A DNA stretch of 64,000 bases from Citrobacter portucalensis. Lineage in GTDB: Bacteria > Pseudomonadota > Gammaproteobacteria > Enterobacterales > Enterobacteriaceae. Shown one piece after another: positions 19,340 to 28,499 of this stretch. The stretch covers positions 16,232 through 80,231 of the forward strand of contig NZ_MVFY01000018.1 of the NCBI RefSeq assembly GCF_002042885.1, read 5' to 3'. The stretch's first letter is position 1. Each line of letters opens with the position of its first letter. The notes beneath the pieces are model-generated. The model did no database searches. It had not been told where the DNA came from and saw nothing but the letters and a program-made list of their open reading frames with translations. A program made the position numbers and the translations under genes.

Positions 19340-19765
19340 TCGTGTTTCCGCTTCGCTGTAGCGCTTTTTCGCGCCAGTTGACGAGCTCGGTCAGGCTCAT
19401 GGGATAAAGGTCTGATGGCGGCCAGTGGAAAATGACCGCTATGTCAGCCATCAGGTCATCGACCGAGAGTTTTTTCGGGAAGGTTACGCCGCCGAACTCG
19501 GTGACAAAAAACCGACCACCTTACCGGCAAACGACAGCAGGTCGGGCAGCTCCAGCGCGGCGGCTTCCTGCTCGGTCAGCGACGGCATGGTCATGCGTGG
19601 CAGCACTTTAATCAGCGCATCGACGTCAGAATTTGCGACTGATGCCAGGCTAACGCCGCGAAGGGTTCCGGCACACGGCTTTAACAGGGTGACGTCGGTA
19701 ATAACCTGTTCACCGCGCTTGATGGGTTTAATCAGAGTGACGATATTTTCGTTAGTTTTTTCCAT
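19332..19765 (-). CDS. E': Tail assembly chaperone gpE+E' (-1 frameshift product)
   Basis: Reading gene E leftward, a slippery T-TTT-TTG lies at 19511-19505, seven codons before the E stop. A -1 shift enters an open frame that continues FVTEFGGVTFPKKLSVDDLM and ends at 19332-19334, overlapping the T start codon. This reproduces the programmed frameshift of P2 E+E'. The short and long forms act as tail assembly chaperones (equivalent to lambda G/GT). The E' extension has no start codon of its own in a standard gene call and would be missed. Confidence 0.88.
19484..19765 (-). CDS. E: Tail assembly chaperone gpE (zero-frame product)
   Basis: A 93-residue product starting MEKTNENIVTLIKPIKRGEQ, similar in length to P2 gpE (91). 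It is the short form of the E/E+E' pair; the slippery site is at its 3' end. It lies between FII (tail tube) and T (tape measure), the usual place for chaperones of tail assembly. Confidence 0.92.
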   Translation of the reverse strand: MEKTNENIVTLIKPIKRGEQVITDVTLLKPCAGTLRGVSLASVANSDVDALIKVLPRMTMPSLTEQEAAALELPDLLSFAGKVVGFLSPSSAA

Positions 19766-19827
19766 GATATTCCTCGTTAAATTCAGGTTTCAGGATGCCC
19801 GGCCAGCCATGCTGACCGGAACAATAA

Positions 19828-20346
19828 TTACAGGCCGATATTCTGTCGGTGTGCCTCGAGCATGTCGGTACCGTTCACCATTTCGACGAGGTTCACGGTG
19901 TCAATTTCGACCATATCTTTACCGTTGAGGGTCAGCTTGTAGTACGAGCACTCGAGCGAAATTTTCGACTCAGTGTCCTCGCCCTGCTTGGCTTCGCCGA
20001 GGTCGATTTCTTTTTGACGGCCACGGAGAACAACCTCAACCGGCACGGTCTCGCCGGTGTCATCACGCTGGTAAGAGCCGGCAAAACGTAGCGGCACGGA
20101 GGCCGTACCGGTGGCGGCATATAACGACCAGACAGCATCATCAGGAAAACCGCCGAGCGAGATTTCAGCTGACAGCGCATCGTCATCGAGGCCAAGGTCA
20201 ATCGAGGCTGAGCCATTCATACCGCCGCCGCGATACTTCTCGAGCTTGCGGGTTAATTTTGGCAACGTGACGGACTGCACGACGCCGAGATAACTCACCC
20301 CGTCGATAAACAGGTTCATCAGTTTGAGCTTGCGCGGTAATGCCAT
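19828..20346 (-). CDS. FII: Major tail tube protein gpFII
   Basis: Inner tube of the contractile tail, 172 residues as in P2. The sequence MALPRKLKLMNLFIDGVSYL and the AEISLGGFPDDAVW region are conserved. It follows the sheath gene FI by 12 bases. Confidence 0.95.
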   Translation of the reverse strand: MALPRKLKLMNLFIDGVSYLGVVQSVTLPKLTRKLEKYRGGGMNGSASIDLGLDDDALSAEISLGGFPDDAVWSLYAATGTASVPLRFAGSYQRDDTGETVPVEVVLRGRQKEIDLGEAKQGEDTESKISLECSYYKLTLNGKDMVEIDTVNLVEMVNGTDMLEAHRQNIGL

Positions 20347-20358
20347 TTGTCAGGCTCC

Positions 20359-21546
20359 TTATTTGCTGTTGACGGACGAGATAAGATTCGCCAGATATTT
20401 ATCGGTGATGCGCTGGCGTAAGGTCAGGTGCTCAAGTGGTGGCACGGGCGTATAGTCATAATCGATAAACAGTTTCCCGGCTTTCAGGGATTCTTTGCTG
20501 TTGGCCTCTTCGTCAAACCAGCACGTCGCATCGATGATGTAACCGCCGCTTTTCAGCTCGCGGAATTTCGCGTTGATGCCGTCGATAATGTCGCGAATCA
20601 GTGTCGCGGTAATGGGCTTATCGTTCGCCCACATATGCCCCTCGGCCATTGTGTCGGCGATGACCTGTGCCGTGCGGGTGTAGTTCTCAAACTGAAACAG
20701 CGGGTCATCAGAGCAATTACGGTTACCCCAGAAGCGGAAGCCATCAGAACGAATCAGCGTGGTAACACCGGCCTCATTCAGCAGGTCGGCATCGGTGCCT
20801 TTTTCCTGCAAATCCCAGAAGACCGACGCGCTGATACCGGTGACCTCATTGACGCCGACGTTTGACAGGGTTTTGTGCCAACCGGTGTCATTGTCAATTT
20901 TGGCGCGCAGACCCAGCGCGATGGCGGTCGCGTAGCTGGTCCTTGTGGCGCTGGCCGTGGTATCCCATCCGAGGAACTCAGGCCAGATAATCATGAGTTC
21001 GCGCGCGCTGAAATTCTCACGATAGGCAATGACGTCAGAAATGGTTTTACAGCCCCACGCGCTGACATAGGCGAAAGCGCGCAGTTTCTGAGCCACGGAT
21101 ACAAGCGCGGTCGCCACCTCCTGAGTATCGAGACCCGGCACACCGAGAATACGGGGCTTCACGCCGGTGACCGCTTTCGCCGTTAACAGCGCTTTCAGCC
21201 CGGTGTATTTGCCGTTCTCATCCGTGGTGCCGATGATGTTAGAAATGGTTTGTGCCTGTGCCTCTTCGTCGTCGCCGGTACCCTCTGCGACACGCACGAC
21301 AACTACAACCGGTTTTGACTGGTTAGCGATGAGCTGTAAGGATTTTTTCAGGGTACCTTTAGTACCGGCTTTTGCGATGGCGCTTTGTGGGTTGGTAATC
21401 AGCACCGGCTCATTGAGCGGAAATGCCCCGGCGTCAGCATCGCTGGCCGTGCAGACCATGCCAACGACCGCTGTTGATACCGTCGAGATTGTGCGGGTGC
21501 CGTCGTTAATTTCGACGACCTCGACACCGTGATGATAATCACTCAT
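20359..21546 (-). CDS. FI: Major tail sheath protein gpFI
   Basis: Contractile sheath of the P2-type tail, 395 residues (P2: 396). It starts MSDYHHGVEVVEINDGTRTI and contains GFRFWGNRNCSDDPLFQFEN and the C-terminal DYDYTPVPPLEHLTLRQRIT, hallmarks of the family. It is the first gene of the FI-FII-E-T-U-D operon. The 130-base gap upstream, where P2 carries fun(Z), holds no gene here. Confidence 0.96.
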   Translation of the reverse strand: MSDYHHGVEVVEINDGTRTISTVSTAVVGMVCTASDADAGAFPLNEPVLITNPQSAIAKAGTKGTLKKSLQLIANQSKPVVVVVRVAEGTGDDEEAQAQTISNIIGTTDENGKYTGLKALLTAKAVTGVKPRILGVPGLDTQEVATALVSVAQKLRAFAYVSAWGCKTISDVIAYRENFSARELMIIWPEFLGWDTTASATRTSYATAIALGLRAKIDNDTGWHKTLSNVGVNEVTGISASVFWDLQEKGTDADLLNEAGVTTLIRSDGFRFWGNRNCSDDPLFQFENYTRTAQVIADTMAEGHMWANDKPITATLIRDIIDGINAKFRELKSGGYIIDATCWFDEEANSKESLKAGKLFIDYDYTPVPPLEHLTLRQRITDKYLANLISSVNSK

Positions 21547-21675
21547 CCGTTTAACTCCGTTAGTTGGGGTGAGTGATATTGTCGGGTGTACGTTTACAGG
21601 GGGCTATTTGTCAGGGTTGGATAAGGACTGGCACAACCGGCCAGAGAAAAGACAGCGGGTTTTCACCCGCTTTTA

Positions 21676-22203
21676 TCATGCCAGAGCATCAGGCCAGTTT
21701 ATTTTCGGGGCAGTGCTCAGATCCAGACGACGCAGCGCGGTACGATAAGCACGTAATTCCGTAAGCTCCTGTTCTTCATCGGCTGAAATATCGCCATCTT
21801 TTTGTGCATCCTCCAGCCAGTTAATACGCGCTGTTGCTTCACTCATGCGGCTGTTGCGTTCTGTTTCAGCGTCAGCCAGATAGTCGCGAATTTGCTGCAA
21901 TTTCCCGTCTTGATAAAACCAGTCATCACCCAGCGTGACGCGCAGATTAGCTTTTGTTGCTGGAAGCTCGACGACACTGAGATTGACCGGGAAAAGCGCG
22001 TGAATATTCGTCGTGAATGTTCTTACACGACCATCATCGTCATACCCGATTTTTAGTGTTGTGGATTCATTAAATAAATCAACAACGTCATACCAGTCAT
22101 TACCTTTGTCATCCTGCAAAAACATAACATTCTGACCATCTATAATTTTTGGTCGGTCAGTAGTGTCAGGAGTGTACGGGATGAATTTACCGAAACGTTG
22201 CAT
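21676..22203 (-). CDS. G: Tail fibre assembly protein gpG
   Basis: Tfa-family chaperone for the tail fibre, 175 residues as in P2 gpG. The C-terminal half (RINWLEDAQKDGDISADEEQ) is the conserved Tfa tail. It lies 11 bases after H and would assemble that fibre. The H-G pair is usually the most variable part of the tail operon because it sets host range. Confidence 0.9.
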   Translation of the reverse strand: MQRFGKFIPYTPDTTDRPKIIDGQNVMFLQDDKGNDWYDVVDLFNESTTLKIGYDDDGRVRTFTTNIHALFPVNLSVVELPATKANLRVTLGDDWFYQDGKLQQIRDYLADAETERNSRMSEATARINWLEDAQKDGDISADEEQELTELRAYRTALRRLDLSTAPKINWPDALA

Positions 22204-22214
22204 TTTATTTACCT

Positions 22215-23957
22215 TTAATTAATTACATACCAGGTGTTATTCACAAGTTTTCGCATATAACGAATGATAAAATTACCGACGTTGCTGCTCCCACCAACCA
22301 TATTAAAGTTGTACATAGCTGCGCCATCTGTCCCACGTGGATATCCCCAACCATCCCGGAATCCAACTTCAGCCGGTGCAGTAAGGTCGATATTCTGGAC
22401 AAAGTTCTGCAATACCCAGCTTTGCGTTGCATAACCCTCAAAGCTAACGGGCTGCGGGTTGTTGGGTGAATAAACGCGAGTGTTACCTTCATAAACAGCA
22501 CGGCCTGACAAATTCCCGCTAACTGTCGTATTACCATTGCGTCCTATGGTTAATGGGTTTGAGGCCCAAGCACCTTTTTCATCATAAAAATGGATATCGA
22601 AGCGGTCCTGATAATAACCATATCCGCAAGCCAGTACTCCATTATCATCGCCGTTGTATATTAAATGGTTAGCACCATCCCTGGGTTGCAAGAATGAAAA
22701 GGAAAGTTGCCCTTTTAAATCACCTCCCGTTATTGGCAGCGCTCCAATATCTGAAGGCGTTGGTTTATTTCCAGTGTGATATACAAAATTCCACTGATGC
22801 CATGTCTTATTATCGCCATTACGTGTGCGGAATCCCAGTATTTCGCCTGTTGTGTAATTAGCAAAGAGCTGGATGTTATAACCGCCACCAAACCCGGAAA
22901 CATCCAGAATTGACCCTGAATTTCCGGCTGGGGAGTTTTTAGCCCCACCATAAACAAACGATACAGCATTCCCCGGAAGGTCATTAGTATCGTCTATTGC
23001 TCCTCCATTGCCAGCATAACTACTACGAACAGCAATAGCGCTACCATTAACCAGCAATTTTCCGACAGTAACATCATCCTGCGAAGTCTGGACCTCACTT
23101 CGTTGTACTGCCCCAGCGGCCTTGTTAACGGTTTCCTGCAAACCAATGTTTTGAACAAACAAAGCTGGATTAGGAATATCAGAACCGTTTCGGTCTTTCG
23201 CAAGGCGCGCGTTGGCGTTATCCATCGCGATTTTAACCGCCTTCGGCGTCGCGGCCTGAGCCTCGTCACTGCTGACAGTCGCGCTACTGAGTTGCACAAT
23301 GCCTTTTTGCGCTGTGCTCGCGTCCTGAGCCGTATATTTACCATTGGCAAGGTCATACGCCGCCTTAACCGCTTTCGGCGTTGCGGCGAGCGCCTCAGAC
23401 GTGCTGTCGGTGGCGCTGCTGAGCTGCACAAAACCTTTTTCGTTCAGCGTGGCATCCGGGTGATTGCGTGATTTTTCATGCTCGGCGAGTTTGTCGTCGA
23501 CATAATCCTGTGTGGCCATCACCATGGTCGAATCAATGGATAATTCCACCGAGGCGATACTGCTGACAATAATGACCATACGGCAGGTCTGCGCACGGCC
23601 TGAGCCCTCGGCCAGTTCTGGCTTGTAGCTTTCTGCCATATTGGCGACCGCAATCAGAGCGCCCTCATCGTCATAAAGACCGAGCTCACGCATCCAGAAA
23701 CCGCCCACTTCCGGCGGGATAACCAGCTCGGCCACAATGTAATTGCTGTTTCTGCTGTCCTGGCTAATTTTATTCAGCGCATGACGCCAGACCTCATTAA
23801 TGAGCTTTGTCTGACCGGCGTTCGGCTCCGGCAGCGTACCGCCGCCATCACCGACGGCCATCACCGTAATATTGACTTTTTTACCACCCGGCACGGTGGC
23901 CGCTGCCAGTTTTTCAGCTCCGGCAGTGGTGATAATAGTTTTAAATTTCGTGCTCAT
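22215..23957 (-). CDS. H: Tail fibre protein gpH
   Basis: Side tail fibre and probable receptor-binding protein, 580 residues. The N-terminal ~150 residues (MSTKFKTIITTAGAEKLAAA) form the conserved baseplate attachment domain. Then come two repeats of the fibre-shaft motif KGIVQLSSATVSSDEAQAAT (residues ~165-245). The distal part is glycine/asparagine-rich, ends NNTWYVIN, and its base composition is more AT-rich than the N-terminus, suggesting an exchanged tip. Confidence 0.92.
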   Translation of the reverse strand: MSTKFKTIITTAGAEKLAAATVPGGKKVNITVMAVGDGGGTLPEPNAGQTKLINEVWRHALNKISQDSRNSNYIVAELVIPPEVGGFWMRELGLYDDEGALIAVANMAESYKPELAEGSGRAQTCRMVIIVSSIASVELSIDSTMVMATQDYVDDKLAEHEKSRNHPDATLNEKGFVQLSSATDSTSEALAATPKAVKAAYDLANGKYTAQDASTAQKGIVQLSSATVSSDEAQAATPKAVKIAMDNANARLAKDRNGSDIPNPALFVQNIGLQETVNKAAGAVQRSEVQTSQDDVTVGKLLVNGSAIAVRSSYAGNGGAIDDTNDLPGNAVSFVYGGAKNSPAGNSGSILDVSGFGGGYNIQLFANYTTGEILGFRTRNGDNKTWHQWNFVYHTGNKPTPSDIGALPITGGDLKGQLSFSFLQPRDGANHLIYNGDDNGVLACGYGYYQDRFDIHFYDEKGAWASNPLTIGRNGNTTVSGNLSGRAVYEGNTRVYSPNNPQPVSFEGYATQSWVLQNFVQNIDLTAPAEVGFRDGWGYPRGTDGAAMYNFNMVGGSSNVGNFIIRYMRKLVNNTWYVIN

Positions 23958-23967
23958 TATTCCTCAC

Positions 23968-24498
23968 TTATCCGGGGTAAATCGTAATAATATCGCCGTC
24001 ACAGCTCACACCGCCGGTATACATAAAACCGGGAATGTCCTGGATAATATTCAGGCCAATCAGATGACGACTGGCGGGTTTTGCATCAGCAATTAACCGC
24101 TCCATTTCTAAATACATTTCCTCAGTGATGCCGCTTTCCAGTACGCCAATATCAAGACGAAATGTACCCGCCGGGTCACCGGTCTCCCACCATTCCGTCA
24201 CGTTGATGATGTAGCCGAGCGGTTCAATAACGCGCCGGACCGCGCCTATCGTCCCTTTGTGGCAGTGAATGAAATACGCGCTGCGAATAACATCCCGCTT
24301 TGTCTTTTCCGGCCAGTTCTCATCCCAGCGGTCAACGGAAAACGCCCACGCCAGCCACGGCAAAAGGTTTGCAGGACAGGAATCAGGGCTCCACAGACGA
24401 CGCAGCGGGACGGGAGTGTTTTCGATATCCGCGCATGCACGTGCCGCCGCCACCTCAAGCGGCGACGAGCCCACCGGCAACAGCCGCGCATTACTCAT
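23968..24498 (-). CDS. I: Baseplate/tail protein gpI
   Basis: P2 gpI tail protein, 176 residues (P2: 176). It contains the conserved SPDSCPANLLPWLAWAFSVD segment and CHKGTIGAVRRVIEPLGY. Its start overlaps the end of J by eight bases; the V-W-J-I-H-G genes form one late operon. Confidence 0.94.
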   Translation of the reverse strand: MSNARLLPVGSSPLEVAAARACADIENTPVPLRRLWSPDSCPANLLPWLAWAFSVDRWDENWPEKTKRDVIRSAYFIHCHKGTIGAVRRVIEPLGYIINVTEWWETGDPAGTFRLDIGVLESGITEEMYLEMERLIADAKPASRHLIGLNIIQDIPGFMYTGGVSCDGDIITIYPG

Positions 24499-25399
24499 CA
24501 GAGCCCCCTATCGCAATGTGATAATCACTGCAAAATGACGCCTGAGTCTTATCAAGCACAATGTCAGCGACCGGCGCGGAAAGTTCGACACGCTGGATCC
24601 CTTCAACATGCAGTGCGGCATAAATGGCCGAGAGCCGAATGTCCCGCCCGAGCCGGTGCTGCGCGCTGATATAGGCTTTTAGTTTCGCTTCAGCCGCCGC
24701 CCGGATGGGCTCACTTTCCGGCCCCGGATAGATAAAAATCGTTGCCCGAATCTGGTAATCAACAATCTCAGCTGACTGAACTGTCACACGGTCAGCAACC
24801 GGTCTGACGTTCTCATCATTAAGTGCATTACGCACGACTGTCAGGAGTTCATCGGATGCGGCACCATTATCATGTCGGGAGAGCACCGAAATCGTCACAC
24901 AGGCTGGCGACGGGCTGATAACTGAAATATCCGCGACTCGCCCGTCAGCGCTGCGACCATGAAATTCATAGGCACCCGTTGAGCCCGCCACACTCATCCC
25001 CTCAAAAGCCTGCTGGATGCGAAGACGAAAATCAGAGTCTGATTCCATCACCGCCGCCACCGGGGGAATTGCCGATTTATCAGCCGGTGTGATAACCAGC
25101 CGTTCGACGTTGAAGTTTGCGCCGATGACGTCAAGGTCGTTGCCCTCTGCGTAAGCCAGCGTGACCGCCTTTGCCGCATTATTTACACGCTGACGCCAGA
25201 TAACCTCCCGATAGGCGTTTTCTTCCAGGTACTTCACCACCGGCTCAGACTCGAGGGCGAGCGTCCGGGCAATGGCGTCCTGTTGGTCTTCAGGATAAAG
25301 AGACACGAATGTCGCCTTACGCTCAGCAAGGATGGTTTCAAAATCCAGCGTTTCCACAACGTCAGGTGCGGGGAGCTGGCTCAGGTCGATGGTTGCCAT
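24491..25399 (-). CDS. J: Baseplate wedge protein gpJ
   Basis: Baseplate J-family protein, 302 residues as in P2. It starts MATIDLSQLPAPDVVETLDF and includes LAYAEGNDLDVIGANFNVER and RIQQAFEGMSVAGSTGAYEF. It lies four bases after W. Confidence 0.95.
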   Translation of the reverse strand: MATIDLSQLPAPDVVETLDFETILAERKATFVSLYPEDQQDAIARTLALESEPVVKYLEENAYREVIWRQRVNNAAKAVTLAYAEGNDLDVIGANFNVERLVITPADKSAIPPVAAVMESDSDFRLRIQQAFEGMSVAGSTGAYEFHGRSADGRVADISVISPSPACVTISVLSRHDNGAASDELLTVVRNALNDENVRPVADRVTVQSAEIVDYQIRATIFIYPGPESEPIRAAAEAKLKAYISAQHRLGRDIRLSAIYAALHVEGIQRVELSAPVADIVLDKTQASFCSDYHIAIGGSDE

Positions 25400-25403
25400 A
25401 AAT

Positions 25404-25751
25404 TCAACTCACAGGGATAGTCAGTGACAGGGTTTTGCCGGTGTCCCGGGTCTCGCCGGTCAGTTCAACAATCATCTGACCGTTAAACTGACGTTCTACC
25501 GTCAACGAGCTGATGCTGATGCGCGGCTCCCACTTCAGCAGCGCCATATAACAGGCGCACATAATTTGCAGCCTCAGCGCGTCGGTCTGCGGCATATCAA
25601 TCAGGGAGAACAACAGCGAGCCATAATCGCGGCGCATCACGCGAGAGCCGACCGGCGTTCGCAAAATATCGCCACAGCTCTGACGGATATGATCGGCGTC
25701 AGTGATGGTGCGCCCGGTCTCTCTGTTCATACCGATATATCGGGTCGTCAT
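25404..25751 (-). CDS. W: Baseplate protein gpW (T4 gp25-like)
   Basis: 115-residue baseplate assembly protein of the gp25/lysozyme-like family. It starts MTTRYIGMNRETGRTITDAD and has RTPVGSRVMRRDYGSLL. The start overlaps the end of V by four bases. Confidence 0.95.
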   Translation of the reverse strand: MTTRYIGMNRETGRTITDADHIRQSCGDILRTPVGSRVMRRDYGSLLFSLIDMPQTDALRLQIMCACYMALLKWEPRISISSLTVERQFNGQMIVELTGETRDTGKTLSLTIPVS

Positions 25752-26389
25752 TTCGTGTCCTCCGTCCAGGCTCCACCTCTTTGCACACCGCCGTGACCGT
25801 GGTCGTCGACCTGCACGCCGTTTGATTTAAATGTACCGTCGGTGTGTTCGATGTTTCCGCGCATGGTGCCACCTTGTTGTACCTCAAGCGTCGTCGTCGT
25901 CAGTTTGTTGGTGCAGACGACTTCCGGGGTGTCGAGGGTAATGCGGGTCTCGGCTTTCACCGTCACCAGCGGTACCGTCGCGGTGATGGAATCCGACGCC
26001 GTAACGTCTGCGGTTTTAATACCGCTCACAGTCAGCGCGCCGGTCTCCGGTTCGTACTCGATAACAGCCCCGTCAGGAAAGGTGATGTGAAAAGCATCAG
26101 CCGACGCCGACGGCGCGGGGTGGTCATCAGAGAAAATACCGGGCAGCACAAAAGCGGTGTCGAGCTCACCACCGACGGCCAACAGTAAAACCTGCTCACC
26201 CACAGACGGAGCCCACCAGACACGTGAGCGACCGGCGCGCGTGGTCAGCCACTGAAGCCAGTCGGTAACAATGCCGCCAGTCTGGACGCGACAGCGCCCG
26301 TCATCGAGGTCGACTTCGACGACGACGCCGGTGCGGATCATGTTGCGAAGAAGGCGTGAAATTTCTTGTATGCGTGATAATGTTGTCAT
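25748..26389 (-). CDS. V: Tail spike / baseplate puncturing protein gpV
   Basis: Membrane-piercing central spike of P2-type phages. With the start at 26389 the product is 213 residues (P2: 211), beginning MTTLSRIQEISRLLRNMIRT. The OB-fold part contains TGGIVTDWLQWLTTRAGRSR and WWAPSVGEQVLLLAVGGELD. The C-terminal beta-helix tip ends with an HGH motif that would bind iron as in P2 gpV. The frame is open 12 codons upstream to 26425, without family similarity. It heads the V-W-J-I-H-G operon; an Ogr site lies just upstream. Confidence 0.93.
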   Translation of the reverse strand: MTTLSRIQEISRLLRNMIRTGVVVEVDLDDGRCRVQTGGIVTDWLQWLTTRAGRSRVWWAPSVGEQVLLLAVGGELDTAFVLPGIFSDDHPAPSASADAFHITFPDGAVIEYEPETGALTVSGIKTADVTASDSITATVPLVTVKAETRITLDTPEVVCTNKLTTTTLEVQQGGTMRGNIEHTDGTFKSNGVQVDDHGHGGVQRGGAWTEDTK

Positions 26390-26436
26390 AGACGTTAGAA
26401 TGCTAAATTTACCTACGAATGCCAAAGGCTAGGGGC

Positions 26437-26454
26437 TGTACCTTCGCTAGCACA
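26437..26454 (-). promoter_or_regulatory. Ogr-binding site of the late promoter PV
   Basis: TGT-N12-ACA, the consensus for Ogr/Delta binding, is centred at about 26445. Late promoters of P2 carry this site near -55, so transcription toward V would start near 26390. It survives beside the inserted HEPN gene. Confidence 0.65.
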
Positions 26455-26504
26455 ACTTGTAGGCGGTTTTTATCGATATAAGTCTAAAAAAATGGATACA
26501 AAAA

Positions 26505-27581
26505 ATGGGAAACTCCAAACGCATTGCTTTTAGAATAGTTATTACGCTCAACAACAACTCAGCAACCGTCGTACCTGAATGTCATAATTTAAAATATAAG
26601 TTCTCCAGAAATCACACTGACAAACTAGAGATCACTGGAGATACCATCACAATATCCGGTAGCCGTTCTGGAAAGCCTAACTTCGATGAAATATTCACCA
26701 ATAACCAAAGCGAGGTTTATTTTCAGGTAATTAAATCATATATTTATTACTGCGTCGCGAATGGCAACATATTTAAAATATTGAAAATAGAATGTCATAA
26801 TAACGACGACAGCATCGAGAAAGTATACTCTGGTGATGAGATACGAAATCTCAACGTGTCAAACAACGCACCAAATATAAGAAAGATAAACAAGGCAAAA
26901 GTGGCAATAATTTTTGAGGCCACGCCTGAAAGTAATAAATACCTGTACGCTATGAGTACATTAATCCGTTCACTTTGTAGTGACGACAATAACGACATTT
27001 TCGAAAAGATATGGAAGTCCTATAACTCAATTTACCGAGTCATCAGCAATGAAAAGCAAGAGGCTGAATGTCTTAATGAAATGGGGAGGAAGATAATAAG
27101 CAACCCTGCAAACTACCCTCTTTCTGTAAATGCCGTTCAAGCCATTTCGGGTAATGATATATCGAATTCCACTCGGTGGCGGAGGATGTTAGAGAATAAA
27201 TTTATCATACGAGGAAATAAAAAAACTCGAGAAAATAATTTCTCTACCTTCCTTACTCAATATCAAGACTTTCGATTAAATGAAGTGTCTCAGAGGAACG
27301 TTGATATTGAAAAAAACTTTTGGACCGACTCCAACCTAAAAACCACAACAATAAATGATATTGCAAATAAAATAAATAACAACCAAAGAAATGATGCCGA
27401 AGTAGTTGATGCAATTTGTAATCATTACGCCTACTTCCTTAGAAACAAAAACCTGCATGGAGATCAAACAGATCATTCTTTCAGGTTCATACCCTATAAC
27501 AAAGAAGAGAAAACATTAAAATTCACCTCGAATATTTTGTTTTTACTGGTGTGCGACCTGATAAATAGCCACACACTCTAG
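26505..27581 (+). CDS. HEPN-motif protein, candidate antiphage RNase (phage cargo)
   Basis: A 358-residue protein not found in P2 or 186, read against the late genes. Its C-terminal region contains YFLRNKNLHG (about residues 308-317), which fits the R-N-x3-H catalytic motif of HEPN ribonucleases found in abortive-infection and toxin systems. The N-terminal ~130 residues are rich in beta-type sequence and Asn, with no family I recognise. Base composition is strongly AT-rich compared with V and S on either side. It sits in the V-S gap, where P2 has its small cargo ORF orf30. An RNase in phage exclusion is inferred from the motif and location only. Confidence 0.7.
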   Translation: MGNSKRIAFRIVITLNNNSATVVPECHNLKYKFSRNHTDKLEITGDTITISGSRSGKPNFDEIFTNNQSEVYFQVIKSYIYYCVANGNIFKILKIECHNNDDSIEKVYSGDEIRNLNVSNNAPNIRKINKAKVAIIFEATPESNKYLYAMSTLIRSLCSDDNNDIFEKIWKSYNSIYRVISNEKQEAECLNEMGRKIISNPANYPLSVNAVQAISGNDISNSTRWRRMLENKFIIRGNKKTRENNFSTFLTQYQDFRLNEVSQRNVDIEKNFWTDSNLKTTTINDIANKINNNQRNDAEVVDAICNHYAYFLRNKNLHGDQTDHSFRFIPYNKEEKTLKFTSNILFLLVCDLINSHTL

Positions 27582-27595
27582 ACAAGTTAAATTGA

Positions 27596-28045
27596 TTAGA
27601 TATCGAAGCCCTTGGCTATTATAACTTCAATAATAGCCAAGTCGTCACTTTGGAAACCTAACAATGGTCGGGCGTCGTACTGCACCTGCGCACTGTTTCG
27701 CCCAGGCTTATCCTTGAGACCGTGCTGATGCACATTCGCCATTCGTTGTACCTTGCCGGTAAATTCCACGACCGCCGAGTCATTCCCCGCCGTGGCTTTC
27801 ATAAAACGACTGGTACGGAGTTTGGCGAACATTTCCCGCTTAACCCAGCCTTTTTTGGCTTTTACCGGCTGGCGTTTTCGGGCGGCGTAAGGTGTCCCGT
27901 CCGGTGCTTTCTGCGTTTTAATCCGGCGCTGTTGACGGGCTCGCAGGGTCTTCGCGATATCTGCGGCCATTCTGCGACGGGCGGCAGGAGACAGCGCCGC
28001 TATCAGCCCCGCGAGCTTATCGTCAAAGGGTTTAAAGTCATTCAT
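27596..28045 (-). CDS. S: Tail completion protein gpS
   Basis: 149-residue P2 gpS homologue (P2: 150), starting MNDFKPFDDKLAGLIAALSP, with the basic KTLRARQQRRIKTQKAPDGT region. It acts with gpR at the head-tail junction. It overlaps the end of R by eight bases. Confidence 0.93.
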   Translation of the reverse strand: MNDFKPFDDKLAGLIAALSPAARRRMAADIAKTLRARQQRRIKTQKAPDGTPYAARKRQPVKAKKGWVKREMFAKLRTSRFMKATAGNDSAVVEFTGKVQRMANVHQHGLKDKPGRNSAQVQYDARPLLGFQSDDLAIIEVIIAKGFDI

Positions 28046-28499
28046 GCAATCGACTCACGAGCTCACCGTTAACATACAGCTCAACTGGCCGGGTAACGGG
28101 TTCCGGCGGCTGCGGCTCTTCTGCCTGTTCGACGTGGAGCTTATCCCCCTGCTCTTTAACGAGGGTGCGCTCGGTCAGCATAAGGCTGATACTGATATCG
28201 GTGCTGTCGTTGATATCGGCAAAATAGGTGAATCCCTTTTTACGCCCTTCATCGGTCGTCATAATGTCAGCCTGATGGATGCGCAACCACGCCTGAATCG
28301 GGACGAGTAACAGCTCGATATCATCCGTGAAATCGGTCACCACCACATTCAGCGTGTACCGGTTCTCAAACGACAGCGACGTCGCCAGCGTCGAGGCAAG
28401 ATTCCCGTTGTCGATAAAGACACGCATCATATCGGGGTTTCGTGCAAGCACCGGCACGGCATCAGTTAAGGCTTTTCGCAGACTCTTCGGCTTGTACAT
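28038..28499 (-). CDS. R: Tail completion protein gpR
   Basis: 153 residues (P2: 155), starting MYKPKSLRKALTDAVPVLAR. The central segment VVVTDFTDDIELLLVPIQAW is conserved. It overlaps the 3' end of lysC by about 38 bases and S by eight. Confidence 0.93.
   Translation of the reverse strand: MYKPKSLRKALTDAVPVLARNPDMMRVFIDNGNLASTLATSLSFENRYTLNVVVTDFTDDIELLLVPIQAWLRIHQADIMTTDEGRKKGFTYFADINDSTDISISLMLTERTLVKEQGDKLHVEQAEEPQPPEPVTRPVELYVNGELVSRLHE

Noticed and set aside
21547..21675. Ogr site for the FI operon
   Set aside because: TGT and ACA occur but are spaced by 13 or 6, not 12; no confident promoter call.
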